A stretch of DNA of 64,000 bases, taken from UBA6911 sp964481255. GTDB lineage: Bacteria; Acidobacteriota; UBA6911. Positions 45,571 through 52,870 of this stretch are shown in pieces. The notes beneath the pieces were generated by a model. The model ran no database searches, was not told the DNA's origin, and saw only the letters and a list, made by a program, of their open reading frames with translations. The stretch is taken from positions 1 through 64,000 of the forward strand of contig CAYZTZ010000002.1 of NCBI GenBank assembly GCA_964481255.1, read 5' to 3'. The first letter of the stretch is position 1, and the number at the start of each line of letters is the position of its first letter. A program made the position numbers and the translations under genes.

Positions 45571-46527
45571 ATGGACAAAATGGCTGTGACGGGAGGCGCC
45601 GGATTCATCGGTTCGAATCTGGCCGAGCATCTTATCCGCCAGGGCTATTCGGTCGTGGTGATCGACAACCTCAGCACCGGGCGCAAACAGAATCTCTCCG
45701 GGTGGTCCCAAGAGGCTGGAGACCGGTTTCAGTTTCTGGAGGCGGATATCAACGACACCGATCGGCTCCGCGGGACGTTCCGCGGCGTCTCCTGTGTCTT
45801 TCACCTCGCAGCCATCCCATCCGTCGCTCGATCGATTGAAAACCCCTGGGCCACCCAGTCCGCCAACATCAACGGAACGCTTTCGGTGCTCCTGGCGGCC
45901 CGCGACGCCGGGGTCCAGCGCGTCATCGCTGCGTCCTCCTCGTCTATTTACGGGGACGACCCGAACCTTCCTAAAAGCGAAGACCGGCTCGGGAAGGCTC
46001 TTTCCCCTTACGCTTTGAGCAAATTCGTGACGGAGGGATACTGCAAGCTGTTCTACCAGCTTTACGGGCTTGAAACCGTCTGCCTGAGGTATTTCAACGT
46101 ATTCGGGCCGCGCCAGGACCCGAAATCCGAATACGCCGCCGTGATCCCGCGCTTCTGCACGCGCATGCTGGCCGGCATGCCTCCGATAGTTTTCGGCGAC
46201 GGCGAGCAGAGCAGGGATTTCACTTTCGTGACCAATGTGATCGACGCCAACTGCAAAGCGGCGACAAGTCCCGGCGCGGCCGGAGAGGCCTTCAACATCG
46301 GCTGCGGGTTCCGGACAAGCCTGAACCAGCTGATTCAGAAACTGGGGCTCCTTTTAAACAGCACGATCCAACCCGTGTATCAGCCCGCCCGGAAAGGGGA
46401 TGTTCGGCACTCCGTGGCCGACATCAGCAAGGCGTCGAGGCTTCTGGGTTACACGCCCTCGGTCACCCTGGATGAGGGCCTGCGGCGCGTTCTGGACTGG
46501 TACCGGAGCGTCCCGGAGGCGCCCTGA
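45571..46527 (+). CDS. NAD-dependent nucleotide-sugar epimerase (GalE/WbpP type)
   Basis: The 318-residue short-chain dehydrogenase has the Rossmann motif VTGGAGFIGSNLAEHL, the IDNLSTGRKQNL segment, HLAAIPSVARSIENP, the catalytic Ser-Ser region AASSSSIYGDDP and the YALSK Tyr/Lys pair, then LRYFNVFGPRQDP. The pattern matches UDP-GlcNAc or UDP-Glc C4-epimerases used for O-antigen precursors. It opens the polysaccharide locus. GGAGGA precedes the ATG at somewhat long spacing. Confidence 0.92.
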   Translation: MDKMAVTGGAGFIGSNLAEHLIRQGYSVVVIDNLSTGRKQNLSGWSQEAGDRFQFLEADINDTDRLRGTFRGVSCVFHLAAIPSVARSIENPWATQSANINGTLSVLLAARDAGVQRVIAASSSSIYGDDPNLPKSEDRLGKALSPYALSKFVTEGYCKLFYQLYGLETVCLRYFNVFGPRQDPKSEYAAVIPRFCTRMLAGMPPIVFGDGEQSRDFTFVTNVIDANCKAATSPGAAGEAFNIGCGFRTSLNQLIQKLGLLLNSTIQPVYQPARKGDVRHSVADISKASRLLGYTPSVTLDEGLRRVLDWYRSVPEAP

Positions 46528-46639
46528 AAAACCGCGGGGCTGAGCCGGAGATGGAACAGGAACGGCTTCGGATCGGCGTTGCCTCGCGGCCGGCGGCCGG
46601 GATATCCAGGCTGCCCTTGAACCGTGATGCCCGGGAATA

Positions 46640-47749
46640 ATGATCTCGTTTGTCTTTGTGGATACGGAACGCGTTTGGAGAGGGGGGCAGGATCAGCTCT
46701 TCGCCCTTCTTAAGGGGCTCCATCGGCGCGGCCATAAAGTGCACCTCATCTGCCAGCCCCGGACATTGCTGGAGGCGCGCTCCCGTGAATACGGACTCTT
46801 CGTGCATCCGGTCTCGATCCGCAGCGAGGTGGACCTCCTGTGTTTCCCGCGCCTGTTGTCCGTCCTTCGCCGCATCCACCCCGACATCCTCGCTTTCAAC
46901 ACGCCGCGAGCCGTCCTGCTCGGAAGTCTTGCCTCACGGATGACCCGCGTGGGGAGCCGCATTATCTTCCGCCGCGTCAATTTTCCTCCCAGAAAGGGAT
47001 TCTTCACGCTGATGAAGTACACCTGGGGAGCGGACTGTATCGTCGCCATTTCCGAATCCATCCGAATGCAGCTGCAGCTCTGCGGGATCCCGTCCTCGAA
47101 AATCAGGACGATCTACGAGGGGATGGATTTGTCGCTCTATCCGAGACGCACGCAGGCCCGGCCGCGGCAGCCCGAGGAGCCTGCGGTGGTGGGGACGGTG
47201 GCGCACTTGAGCCCGGAAAAGGGACTCCACTATCTCGTGGAGGCCGCCTCCATGATTCCCGGCGTAAGAGAAAAAATGCGCTTCCTGATCGTAGGTCACG
47301 GGCAGTGCCGTCAGGAGCTGGAGGATCTGGTCCGTCAGAAGGGGCTACAGGGCGTTTTCCATTTCGCCGGATTCCACGCCGATATATCCCCCTTCATGAA
47401 ATCCTTTGATATCTTCGCCCTCCCGAGTCTTTCCGAAGGGCTTTCATCCGCGATTCTCGAGGCGATGGCGGCTTCTCTGCCCATCGTCGCTTCCGAAGTC
47501 GGCGGCATCCCTGAACTTGTCACAAGCGGCATCAACGGGCTTCTTGTGGCACCCGCGGATCCCGGTGCGCTCGCGCGCGCGATCCAGCAATTGGCGGCGA
47601 ACCCGGAGGAGGCCCTGCGGATGGGACACAGGAGCAGGGAGCGCATGGAGGCTCGATTCACCCTGGAACGGAAGATTCTGGAGACCGAACAGCTCTGCAT
47701 GCAGTTGCTTCAGAAACAGGAGCGCGCGCCGCGATCCGCCCATGTTTAA
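46640..47749 (+). CDS. Glycosyltransferase family 4
   Basis: The 369-residue GT-B enzyme has the N-terminal WRGGQDQLFALLKGLHRRGH segment and the nucleotide-binding C-terminal domain: VVGTVAHLSPEKGLHYLVEA, FLIVGHGQCRQELE, VFHFAGFHADISPFM and the EX7E motif in SLSEGLSSAILEAMA. GT4 enzymes are cytoplasmic or membrane-peripheral and retain anomeric configuration. Sugar specificity is unknown. The stop overlaps the O-antigen ligase start by 8 bp. Confidence 0.92.
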   Translation: MISFVFVDTERVWRGGQDQLFALLKGLHRRGHKVHLICQPRTLLEARSREYGLFVHPVSIRSEVDLLCFPRLLSVLRRIHPDILAFNTPRAVLLGSLASRMTRVGSRIIFRRVNFPPRKGFFTLMKYTWGADCIVAISESIRMQLQLCGIPSSKIRTIYEGMDLSLYPRRTQARPRQPEEPAVVGTVAHLSPEKGLHYLVEAASMIPGVREKMRFLIVGHGQCRQELEDLVRQKGLQGVFHFAGFHADISPFMKSFDIFALPSLSEGLSSAILEAMAASLPIVASEVGGIPELVTSGINGLLVAPADPGALARAIQQLAANPEEALRMGHRSRERMEARFTLERKILETEQLCMQLLQKQERAPRSAHV

Positions 47750-48986
47750 AGAGCCGGCAGGAAATCTCCCATCCTTACTGCGGAACAAGGCCGAAAGGGC
47801 CGCGTTTCTGGCGCTGGCGGGGTCTGTCGGCATGTCCCTGATTTCAATCGCGGCGTCCGAAATCCTGCTTTTCGCCGCGGCGTTGTTCTGCGCGTTCGTC
47901 TACGGGCAACAAGCGGGACCCGTGCCCCCCGGGAAAAAGATTCTCCTGCCGCTTTTCGCCTTTATGGCATGGACGCTTATCGCCGCGATGGCATCTTCGA
48001 ACGTCCTGCCCGGACTGACCGCGGCCAAAAAATTCTATCTCCTTCTCCTTGTGCCGATGGTCCCGCTCATTTTGCGGAAGGAAGGCAGGGTCCTCCGGAT
48101 CTACATGTCCGTTTTCGCCGCCGCCCTGATCGCATCTCTCTACGGTCTGGTTCAGTTTGCAGCCGATCCTCACCGGGATTTGCTGCACCGCATTTCGGGC
48201 TTTTCGAGCCAGTGGATGACCTATTCCGGGCTGCTGATGCTCGCGCTCGCGATGCTTGCCTCCTATGCGCTGTGCCTCGGGGTGCGGCGCCGCCTCTGGA
48301 TTGTCCCAACGGCCGCCGCCGTCCTTCTGGCTCTCTTATGCTCCCAGACCCGCAGCACCGCCATGGGCGCGATGGTGGGAGTCGCCGTTGTAATCCTCAT
48401 CCGGAAGCCCCGGTCCATCGCCGCCCTGATCGCAGCCCTCCTGATCTTCTATCTCCTGGCGCCGTCCGGGATCCAGGAAAGGTTCAAGTCCGGGCTCAAT
48501 CCGGAGGACCCCAACACGCGCAACCGCATCGAGCTTTTCCAGACCGCCGTGCGGCTGATCCGGCATCATCCGTGGCTGGGTGTCGGTCCGCAGAACGTGA
48601 AGGTCGAGGCGCTGAAGTATCGCGGAAGCGACAGCGCCCAATACCCGGATTGGATGTATCAGCATATGCATAACAACTTCCTCCAGATTGCATCGGCGAC
48701 CGGATTGCCGGGCCTTGCGATCTGGCTCTGGTTCATGACCCGTCTTGCGTGGGACGCGCTTGGAACCTATCGTTCGGCCCTGCGGCGCACCCTGTATCCG
48801 ACGGGCGAGGAGCACCGCAAAGAGGCTTTGATGGCATCATCCGCCGCCCTGGGCGCCCTGGCGGCCCTGATGGTCGCGGGGCTCTTCGAGTATAATTTCG
48901 GCGATTCCGAGGTGCTCATCCTGTTCCTTTTCATCGTCAGCGCTCCCTACTCTTTCCCGACCTTCGAGCGCGGCCGGGTTCCCTAA
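47742..48986 (+). CDS. O-antigen ligase family protein (Wzy/WaaL type)
   Basis: The 414-residue protein has about 11 hydrophobic segments and the Wzy_C/WaaL large periplasmic loop. That loop contains SGLNPEDPNTRNRIELFQTAVRLIRHHPWLGVGPQNV (family pattern 'R...W..a...i..hPl.GvG'), followed by MHNNFLQIASATGLPGLAIW ('HnxxL...aetGipGl'). Such proteins ligate O-antigen to lipid A-core or polymerise repeat units. The presence of a Wzm/Wzt exporter nearby favours a ligase role. The start is fixed by overlap with the GT4 gene. Confidence 0.9.
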   Translation: MFKEPAGNLPSLLRNKAERAAFLALAGSVGMSLISIAASEILLFAAALFCAFVYGQQAGPVPPGKKILLPLFAFMAWTLIAAMASSNVLPGLTAAKKFYLLLLVPMVPLILRKEGRVLRIYMSVFAAALIASLYGLVQFAADPHRDLLHRISGFSSQWMTYSGLLMLALAMLASYALCLGVRRRLWIVPTAAAVLLALLCSQTRSTAMGAMVGVAVVILIRKPRSIAALIAALLIFYLLAPSGIQERFKSGLNPEDPNTRNRIELFQTAVRLIRHHPWLGVGPQNVKVEALKYRGSDSAQYPDWMYQHMHNNFLQIASATGLPGLAIWLWFMTRLAWDALGTYRSALRRTLYPTGEEHRKEALMASSAALGALAALMVAGLFEYNFGDSEVLILFLFIVSAPYSFPTFERGRVP

Positions 48987-49312
48987 GCCGGCGGATCGAG
49001 GTATAATCCCCTCCGGCCGCAGGGGGAGCGGTAGCTTCCGAAATCTCAGGCGTTTCGAACCTGTGATGCGATCCGGGAACCGGCCGCGCTTTCAAGGCAA
49101 ACCGCAGAGACCCCCTAAAACAGAGATGCTTCAGGATACTGGAAGGCCTCGTAGTTGAAGAGGAAGCCGCACCGGCAGGCTGGGGATGCCCTCCGGACCG
49201 GCGCTTCCGACAATATGGGCTTTGGAAGCAGCCCCTGAAGGGTCTCACCAATGAGGCAAGGGGATGTCGCGCCGGCGTCAGGACGCACTCCCGTCTGCGG
49301 GAAGGGTTCCTA
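48987..49312 (+). promoter_or_regulatory. Leader region with TATAAT box and ops/JUMPstart-like motif
   Basis: A TATAAT (49002-49007) is followed by AGCGGTAGCTTC (49027-49038). This matches 9 of 12 bases of the enterobacterial ops element GGCGGTAGCGTG, including the GCGGTAGC core. The core sits in a 6-bp hairpin, GGGAGC-ggta-GCTTCC. The remaining leader of about 270 nt carries further pairable segments (GAGACCC near 49101 with GGGTCTC near 49245) and ends at GGGAAGGG, a ribosome binding site for the TTG start. The -35 box is poor. Confidence 0.4.
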
Positions 49313-50446
49313 TTGAAAATCGCAATTCTTGGAACGCGAGGCATCCCGGCAAACTACGGCGGATTCGAAACGTTCGCCGAGGAATGCGCGGCCGGGCTTG
49401 TCGGGCGCGGTCACGAGGTTACCGTCTACGGCCGTTCCCATTATGTGCCGAAGGGGCTTCGCTCGCATCGCGGCGCCCGGCTTGTCGTGCTCCCGACCGT
49501 GAAGTCGAAATATACGGACACGGTGATTCATTCCTTTCTGGCCGTGATCCATGCGCTCTTCCAGAAATACGACGTCATCCTTATGTGCAACGCCGCCAAC
49601 AGCGTCTATGCCTGGCTGCCCAGGGTCTTCGGAACCCCGGTGGTGCTGAACGTGGACGGCATCGAAAGGCTCCGGCGGAAATGGAACCGTCTGGGTAAGG
49701 CCTACTACCGCCTGTGCGAGCGCCTCTCCATCCGGTTCGCCAGCGTCATTGTCGCCGACGCGCGCGTGATCGAGCGCTACTACAGGGAGCAATACGGCGC
49801 GCCCTCGGTTTTCATCCCTTACGGCACGTCCACGGACAGGCCGCAAAGCCGGGAGGCTCTGGATCGATGGGGACTGGCGCCGGGGAACTATTTCCTCTAC
49901 GTGGGCCGTTTCGAGCCGGAAAACAACGCCCTCCTGGTCGTCCGGGCTTTCGAGAAAGTGAAGACGTCGAAAAGCCTGGTCGTGGTGGGCGACGCCCCTT
50001 ACGCCCAAGACTATATCCGGATGGTCCGCGCGACGCGCGACCCGCGGATCCTTTTTCCCGGAGCGGTTTATGGAGCGGCGTACCGGCAGCTGCAGGCGAA
50101 CGCCTTTTGCTACGTGCACGCGACGGAGGTCGGGGGCTCGCACCCGGCTCTGATCGAAGCCATGGGATCGGGAAATATCATCATCGCGAACGCAACGCCT
50201 GAGAACGCGGAAGTCCTTGGCGGCGCCGGGATTCTGTATCGGGAAAACGATGTTCACGACCTGGCGCGGCGGCTCCAGGAGGTGGCCGACAATCCTGACG
50301 GCTACGCCTCTTTGCGGTCCGCAGCCTTGGAACGCGCCCGCAGCGCCTATTCCTGGGACAGAGTGATCGGCCGTTACGAACAGCTGTTTATCGAGTTGAC
50401 GTCGCCGCCGGGGGAAGAGGTGAAGCGCGGATCCGCCCGGACATAA
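49313..50446 (+). CDS. DUF1972-containing glycosyltransferase (family 4/1, rhamnosyltransferase-like)
   Basis: The 377-residue protein begins KIAILGTRGIPANYGGFETFAEE, the DUF1972 signature found in rhamnosyl and related transferases of surface polysaccharides. A GT-B C-terminal half follows, with PGNYFLYVGRFEPENN, VVVGDAPYAQDYI and ATEVGGSHPALIEAMGSGN (EX7E-like). A TTG start with GGGAAGGG upstream is used. The long leader contains an ops-like motif. Confidence 0.9.
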   Translation: MKIAILGTRGIPANYGGFETFAEECAAGLVGRGHEVTVYGRSHYVPKGLRSHRGARLVVLPTVKSKYTDTVIHSFLAVIHALFQKYDVILMCNAANSVYAWLPRVFGTPVVLNVDGIERLRRKWNRLGKAYYRLCERLSIRFASVIVADARVIERYYREQYGAPSVFIPYGTSTDRPQSREALDRWGLAPGNYFLYVGRFEPENNALLVVRAFEKVKTSKSLVVVGDAPYAQDYIRMVRATRDPRILFPGAVYGAAYRQLQANAFCYVHATEVGGSHPALIEAMGSGNIIIANATPENAEVLGGAGILYRENDVHDLARRLQEVADNPDGYASLRSAALERARSAYSWDRVIGRYEQLFIELTSPPGEEVKRGSART

Positions 50447-50626
50447 GGGACGCGCCGAAACGATCTGTGCCAATCCGCCGCAATTCAGGCGGGGATTCTC
50501 CCGGGGCGGCGATTTTCGAATCCGGCGGCAGGCGCCGCGGATCCCCGGTCCGGCTGAACCGCGGCCGGCGTCCTGCCTTCGCGTAAGAAACGGCCGCGCT
50601 TGGGAGGTTCAGGGTCTTCGCTCTGG

Positions 50627-50632
50627 TATAAT
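50627..50632 (+). promoter_or_regulatory. Extended -10 promoter element upstream of wzm
   Basis: TATAAT with an extended TG (TGGTATAAT) lies 24 bp upstream of the Wzm start codon. No good -35 box is seen, as expected for extended -10 promoters. Confidence 0.45.
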
Positions 50633-50655
50633 GCGCGGCTTGCTTGAGGTTCGGC

Positions 50656-51498
50656 ATGCACGTCCAAAAAAGCGTTCATCCCGTCCTGGTTCCCTGGGTC
50701 ATTCTCGCCAATTTCCTGCACAAGATCTACATCCAGCGCGGCCTGATACGCAATTTCGTCGCGAGGGATCTGAAGGCGCGCTACATCGGCTCTTTCATGG
50801 GCTTTTTCTGGAGCGTGATCCACCCGATCGTGCTTCTGGTCAGCTACACCTTCGTTTTTTCCATCATATTCGGATTGCGTCCCCTGCCCGACAGCGGCAC
50901 GACCAGTTTTCCGCTCTTTCTCTTCTGCAGCATCCTGCCGTGGCTTTTTTTCCAGGAAACCCTCCAGCGGTCCAGCACGATCCTGATCGAGAATTCCAAT
51001 CTCATCACCAGGACTCTATTCCCCAGCGAGATCCTGCCTCTGGCCGTGATGCTCGCCGGACTGGTCAACCACTTGATCGGGTTCGCCATACTCCTTTGCA
51101 TCCTCCTCTTCACGCTGGGGAAAGTGAGCCTTTTCATTTTGCTCGTCCCCGTGTATTTCCTGCTACTGATGCTCTTTACACTGGGGCTTTCGTGGTTTGT
51201 CTCGAGCCTCAACGTGTTCGTGCGCGACGTCTCGCAGGTTCTCAGCGTCGTCCTGACATTCTGGTTCTGGTTTACGCCGATCTTTTATTCCACCGAGCGC
51301 TTCCCCCCCAAGATGCTGTTTCTGGTGCGGCTGAATCCTTTGGCTCATGTGGTGGCCGGCTACCGCGACTGCCTTTTGCGCATGCGTATGCCGGACCTCG
51401 GCGTCCTCGCGATTCTGGCGGCGGTTTCGCTTCTGGTTTTCGCAGCCGGGGGATTGTTCTTCCGAAAAACGAAACGCGACTTTGTGGATGTCCTCTGA
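50656..51498 (+). CDS. wzm: O-polysaccharide ABC transporter permease (Wzm/ABC-2 type)
   Basis: The 280-residue protein has six hydrophobic segments of the ABC-2 export type. The segment LIRNFVARDLKARYIGSFMGFFWS cut here at RDLKARYIGSFMG is typical of polysaccharide exporters, as is the late FWFTPIFYSTERFP...LNPLAHVVAGYRD. It forms the membrane channel for undecaprenyl-linked O-antigen. GAGG lies 7 bp before the ATG. Its stop overlaps the ATPase start (TGATG). Confidence 0.93.
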   Translation: MHVQKSVHPVLVPWVILANFLHKIYIQRGLIRNFVARDLKARYIGSFMGFFWSVIHPIVLLVSYTFVFSIIFGLRPLPDSGTTSFPLFLFCSILPWLFFQETLQRSSTILIENSNLITRTLFPSEILPLAVMLAGLVNHLIGFAILLCILLFTLGKVSLFILLVPVYFLLLMLFTLGLSWFVSSLNVFVRDVSQVLSVVLTFWFWFTPIFYSTERFPPKMLFLVRLNPLAHVVAGYRDCLLRMRMPDLGVLAILAAVSLLVFAAGGLFFRKTKRDFVDVL

Positions 51499-52844
51499 TG
51501 CCCGCGATCCAAGTCCGTCATCTGTCGAAGAAGTACCGAATCTATAAGCGTCCCTGGGACAAACTCCGCGAAGCCATGGGGCTGGCATCCGGGGAATATC
51601 ATCGGGAGTTCTGGGCCCTGAAGGACGTCTCCTTCGATCTCGAATCGGGACGAACCCTCGGCGTCATTGGCGCCAACGGCTCCGGCAAGAGCACGCTCCT
51701 GCAGATCCTGGCCGGCATCATGCGCCAGACCGCCGGCGACTGTCATGTGACGGGGAAGGTTTCGGCGCTGCTGGAACTCGGATCGGGATTCAACCCGGAA
51801 TTTACAGGACGGGAAAACGTTTTCATGAACGGAGCCATCCTGGGTCTCGACTCCCGGGAGATGGAAAAGCGCTTCGACGCGATCGCTGAATTCGCCGAGA
51901 TCGGCGATTTCATGGACCAGCCCGTCAAGACCTATTCCAGCGGCATGTTCATGCGCCTGGCGTTCGCCGTCTCCGTCAATGTGGACCCGGACATCCTTCT
52001 TGTGGACGAGGCCCTCTCGGTCGGAGACCTCATTTTTCAGCACCGGTGCATGCACCGCATGAACCGTTTGCGCGAGAGCGGAAAGACCATCGTTTTGGTG
52101 ACTCACGATCTGGACGCGGTGATCAAATTCTGCGACAGCGCCCTTCTGCTGGACGCCGGCGTTGTCCTGGAACGAGGAAAACCGGACATGGTCGTTCAGA
52201 AGTACCGGGCGCTCACCTTCGAACGGGAACGCCGCCGCGGTGGATACGAGGGCGCCCCGCGCCTCCCCGGCGAAGGGATCGTCGTCCGGCCGGAAGATGA
52301 AATGCCCGTGGCGCGATCCATTCCCAATATCGACCATCGTTTCGGAAACGGCGAAGCCGCGGTGATAGGAGTGGCGTTGTTGGACGCGAGGGGCCGCGTC
52401 ATATCGGAAGCCTCCGGCGGCGAAACGGTCGTCATCCGCATCTCCGCCCGCTTCCACAGGGATGTCGATCAGCCCATCCTGGGGTATACCCTTCGAGACC
52501 GCCTGGGAGTCGAAATGTCCGCCTGCAACACGTCCTACGCGGGACGCCACCTGCCCCGGGCCCGGAAAGACCAGGTCGTCACCAGCGATTTTTATGTGAC
52601 ACTGCCCCGTCTCGCGCCCGGCAGTTACTCGATCTCCCCAGCGGTGGCCAAGGGCAGCCTCCTGCACCACGACATGTGCGACTGGATCGACAACGCACTG
52701 GTCTTTACCATTCATTCGCAGAATCTGGTTTACGGTATGATGCAGATGGACGTCGACGTGCGCAGCTATATGTCGCCTCTCGCGGATGACGAAGAAACGC
52801 CGGGCCGTCCGCCGAGCCCCGGCATCATCCGCCCGGGCGCCTAG
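51498..52844 (+). CDS. wzt: O-polysaccharide ABC transporter ATPase with C-terminal recognition domain (Wzt)
   Basis: The 448-residue protein has an N-terminal ABC ATPase (about 1-240): Walker A GANGSGKSTLLQ, signature YSSGMFMRLAF, Walker B ILLVDEALSVGD and the switch His in VLVTHDLD. A C-terminal Wzt_C-type beta-sandwich (about 280-430) contains GYTLRDRLGVEMSACNTSY. In known systems this domain binds the modified non-reducing end of the O-antigen and so sets chain length. A chain-capping enzyme is therefore expected but none is evident. An in-frame extension upstream overlaps wzm and is not real. Confidence 0.94.
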   Translation: MPAIQVRHLSKKYRIYKRPWDKLREAMGLASGEYHREFWALKDVSFDLESGRTLGVIGANGSGKSTLLQILAGIMRQTAGDCHVTGKVSALLELGSGFNPEFTGRENVFMNGAILGLDSREMEKRFDAIAEFAEIGDFMDQPVKTYSSGMFMRLAFAVSVNVDPDILLVDEALSVGDLIFQHRCMHRMNRLRESGKTIVLVTHDLDAVIKFCDSALLLDAGVVLERGKPDMVVQKYRALTFERERRRGGYEGAPRLPGEGIVVRPEDEMPVARSIPNIDHRFGNGEAAVIGVALLDARGRVISEASGGETVVIRISARFHRDVDQPILGYTLRDRLGVEMSACNTSYAGRHLPRARKDQVVTSDFYVTLPRLAPGSYSISPAVAKGSLLHHDMCDWIDNALVFTIHSQNLVYGMMQMDVDVRSYMSPLADDEETPGRPPSPGIIRPGA

Positions 52845-52870
52845 TACTCGAACTGCGGCGTTTCCAAACG

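Noticed and set aside
49087..49140. c-di-GMP (GEMM) riboswitch in the glycosyltransferase leader
   Set aside because: A GGCAAACC string is present but the GACGCAAAGCC partner block and receptor do not follow in order.
50631..51497. A 289-residue in-frame extension of wzt
   Set aside because: It overlaps wzm in another frame. Wzm motifs are clear and Wzt begins normally at 51498.
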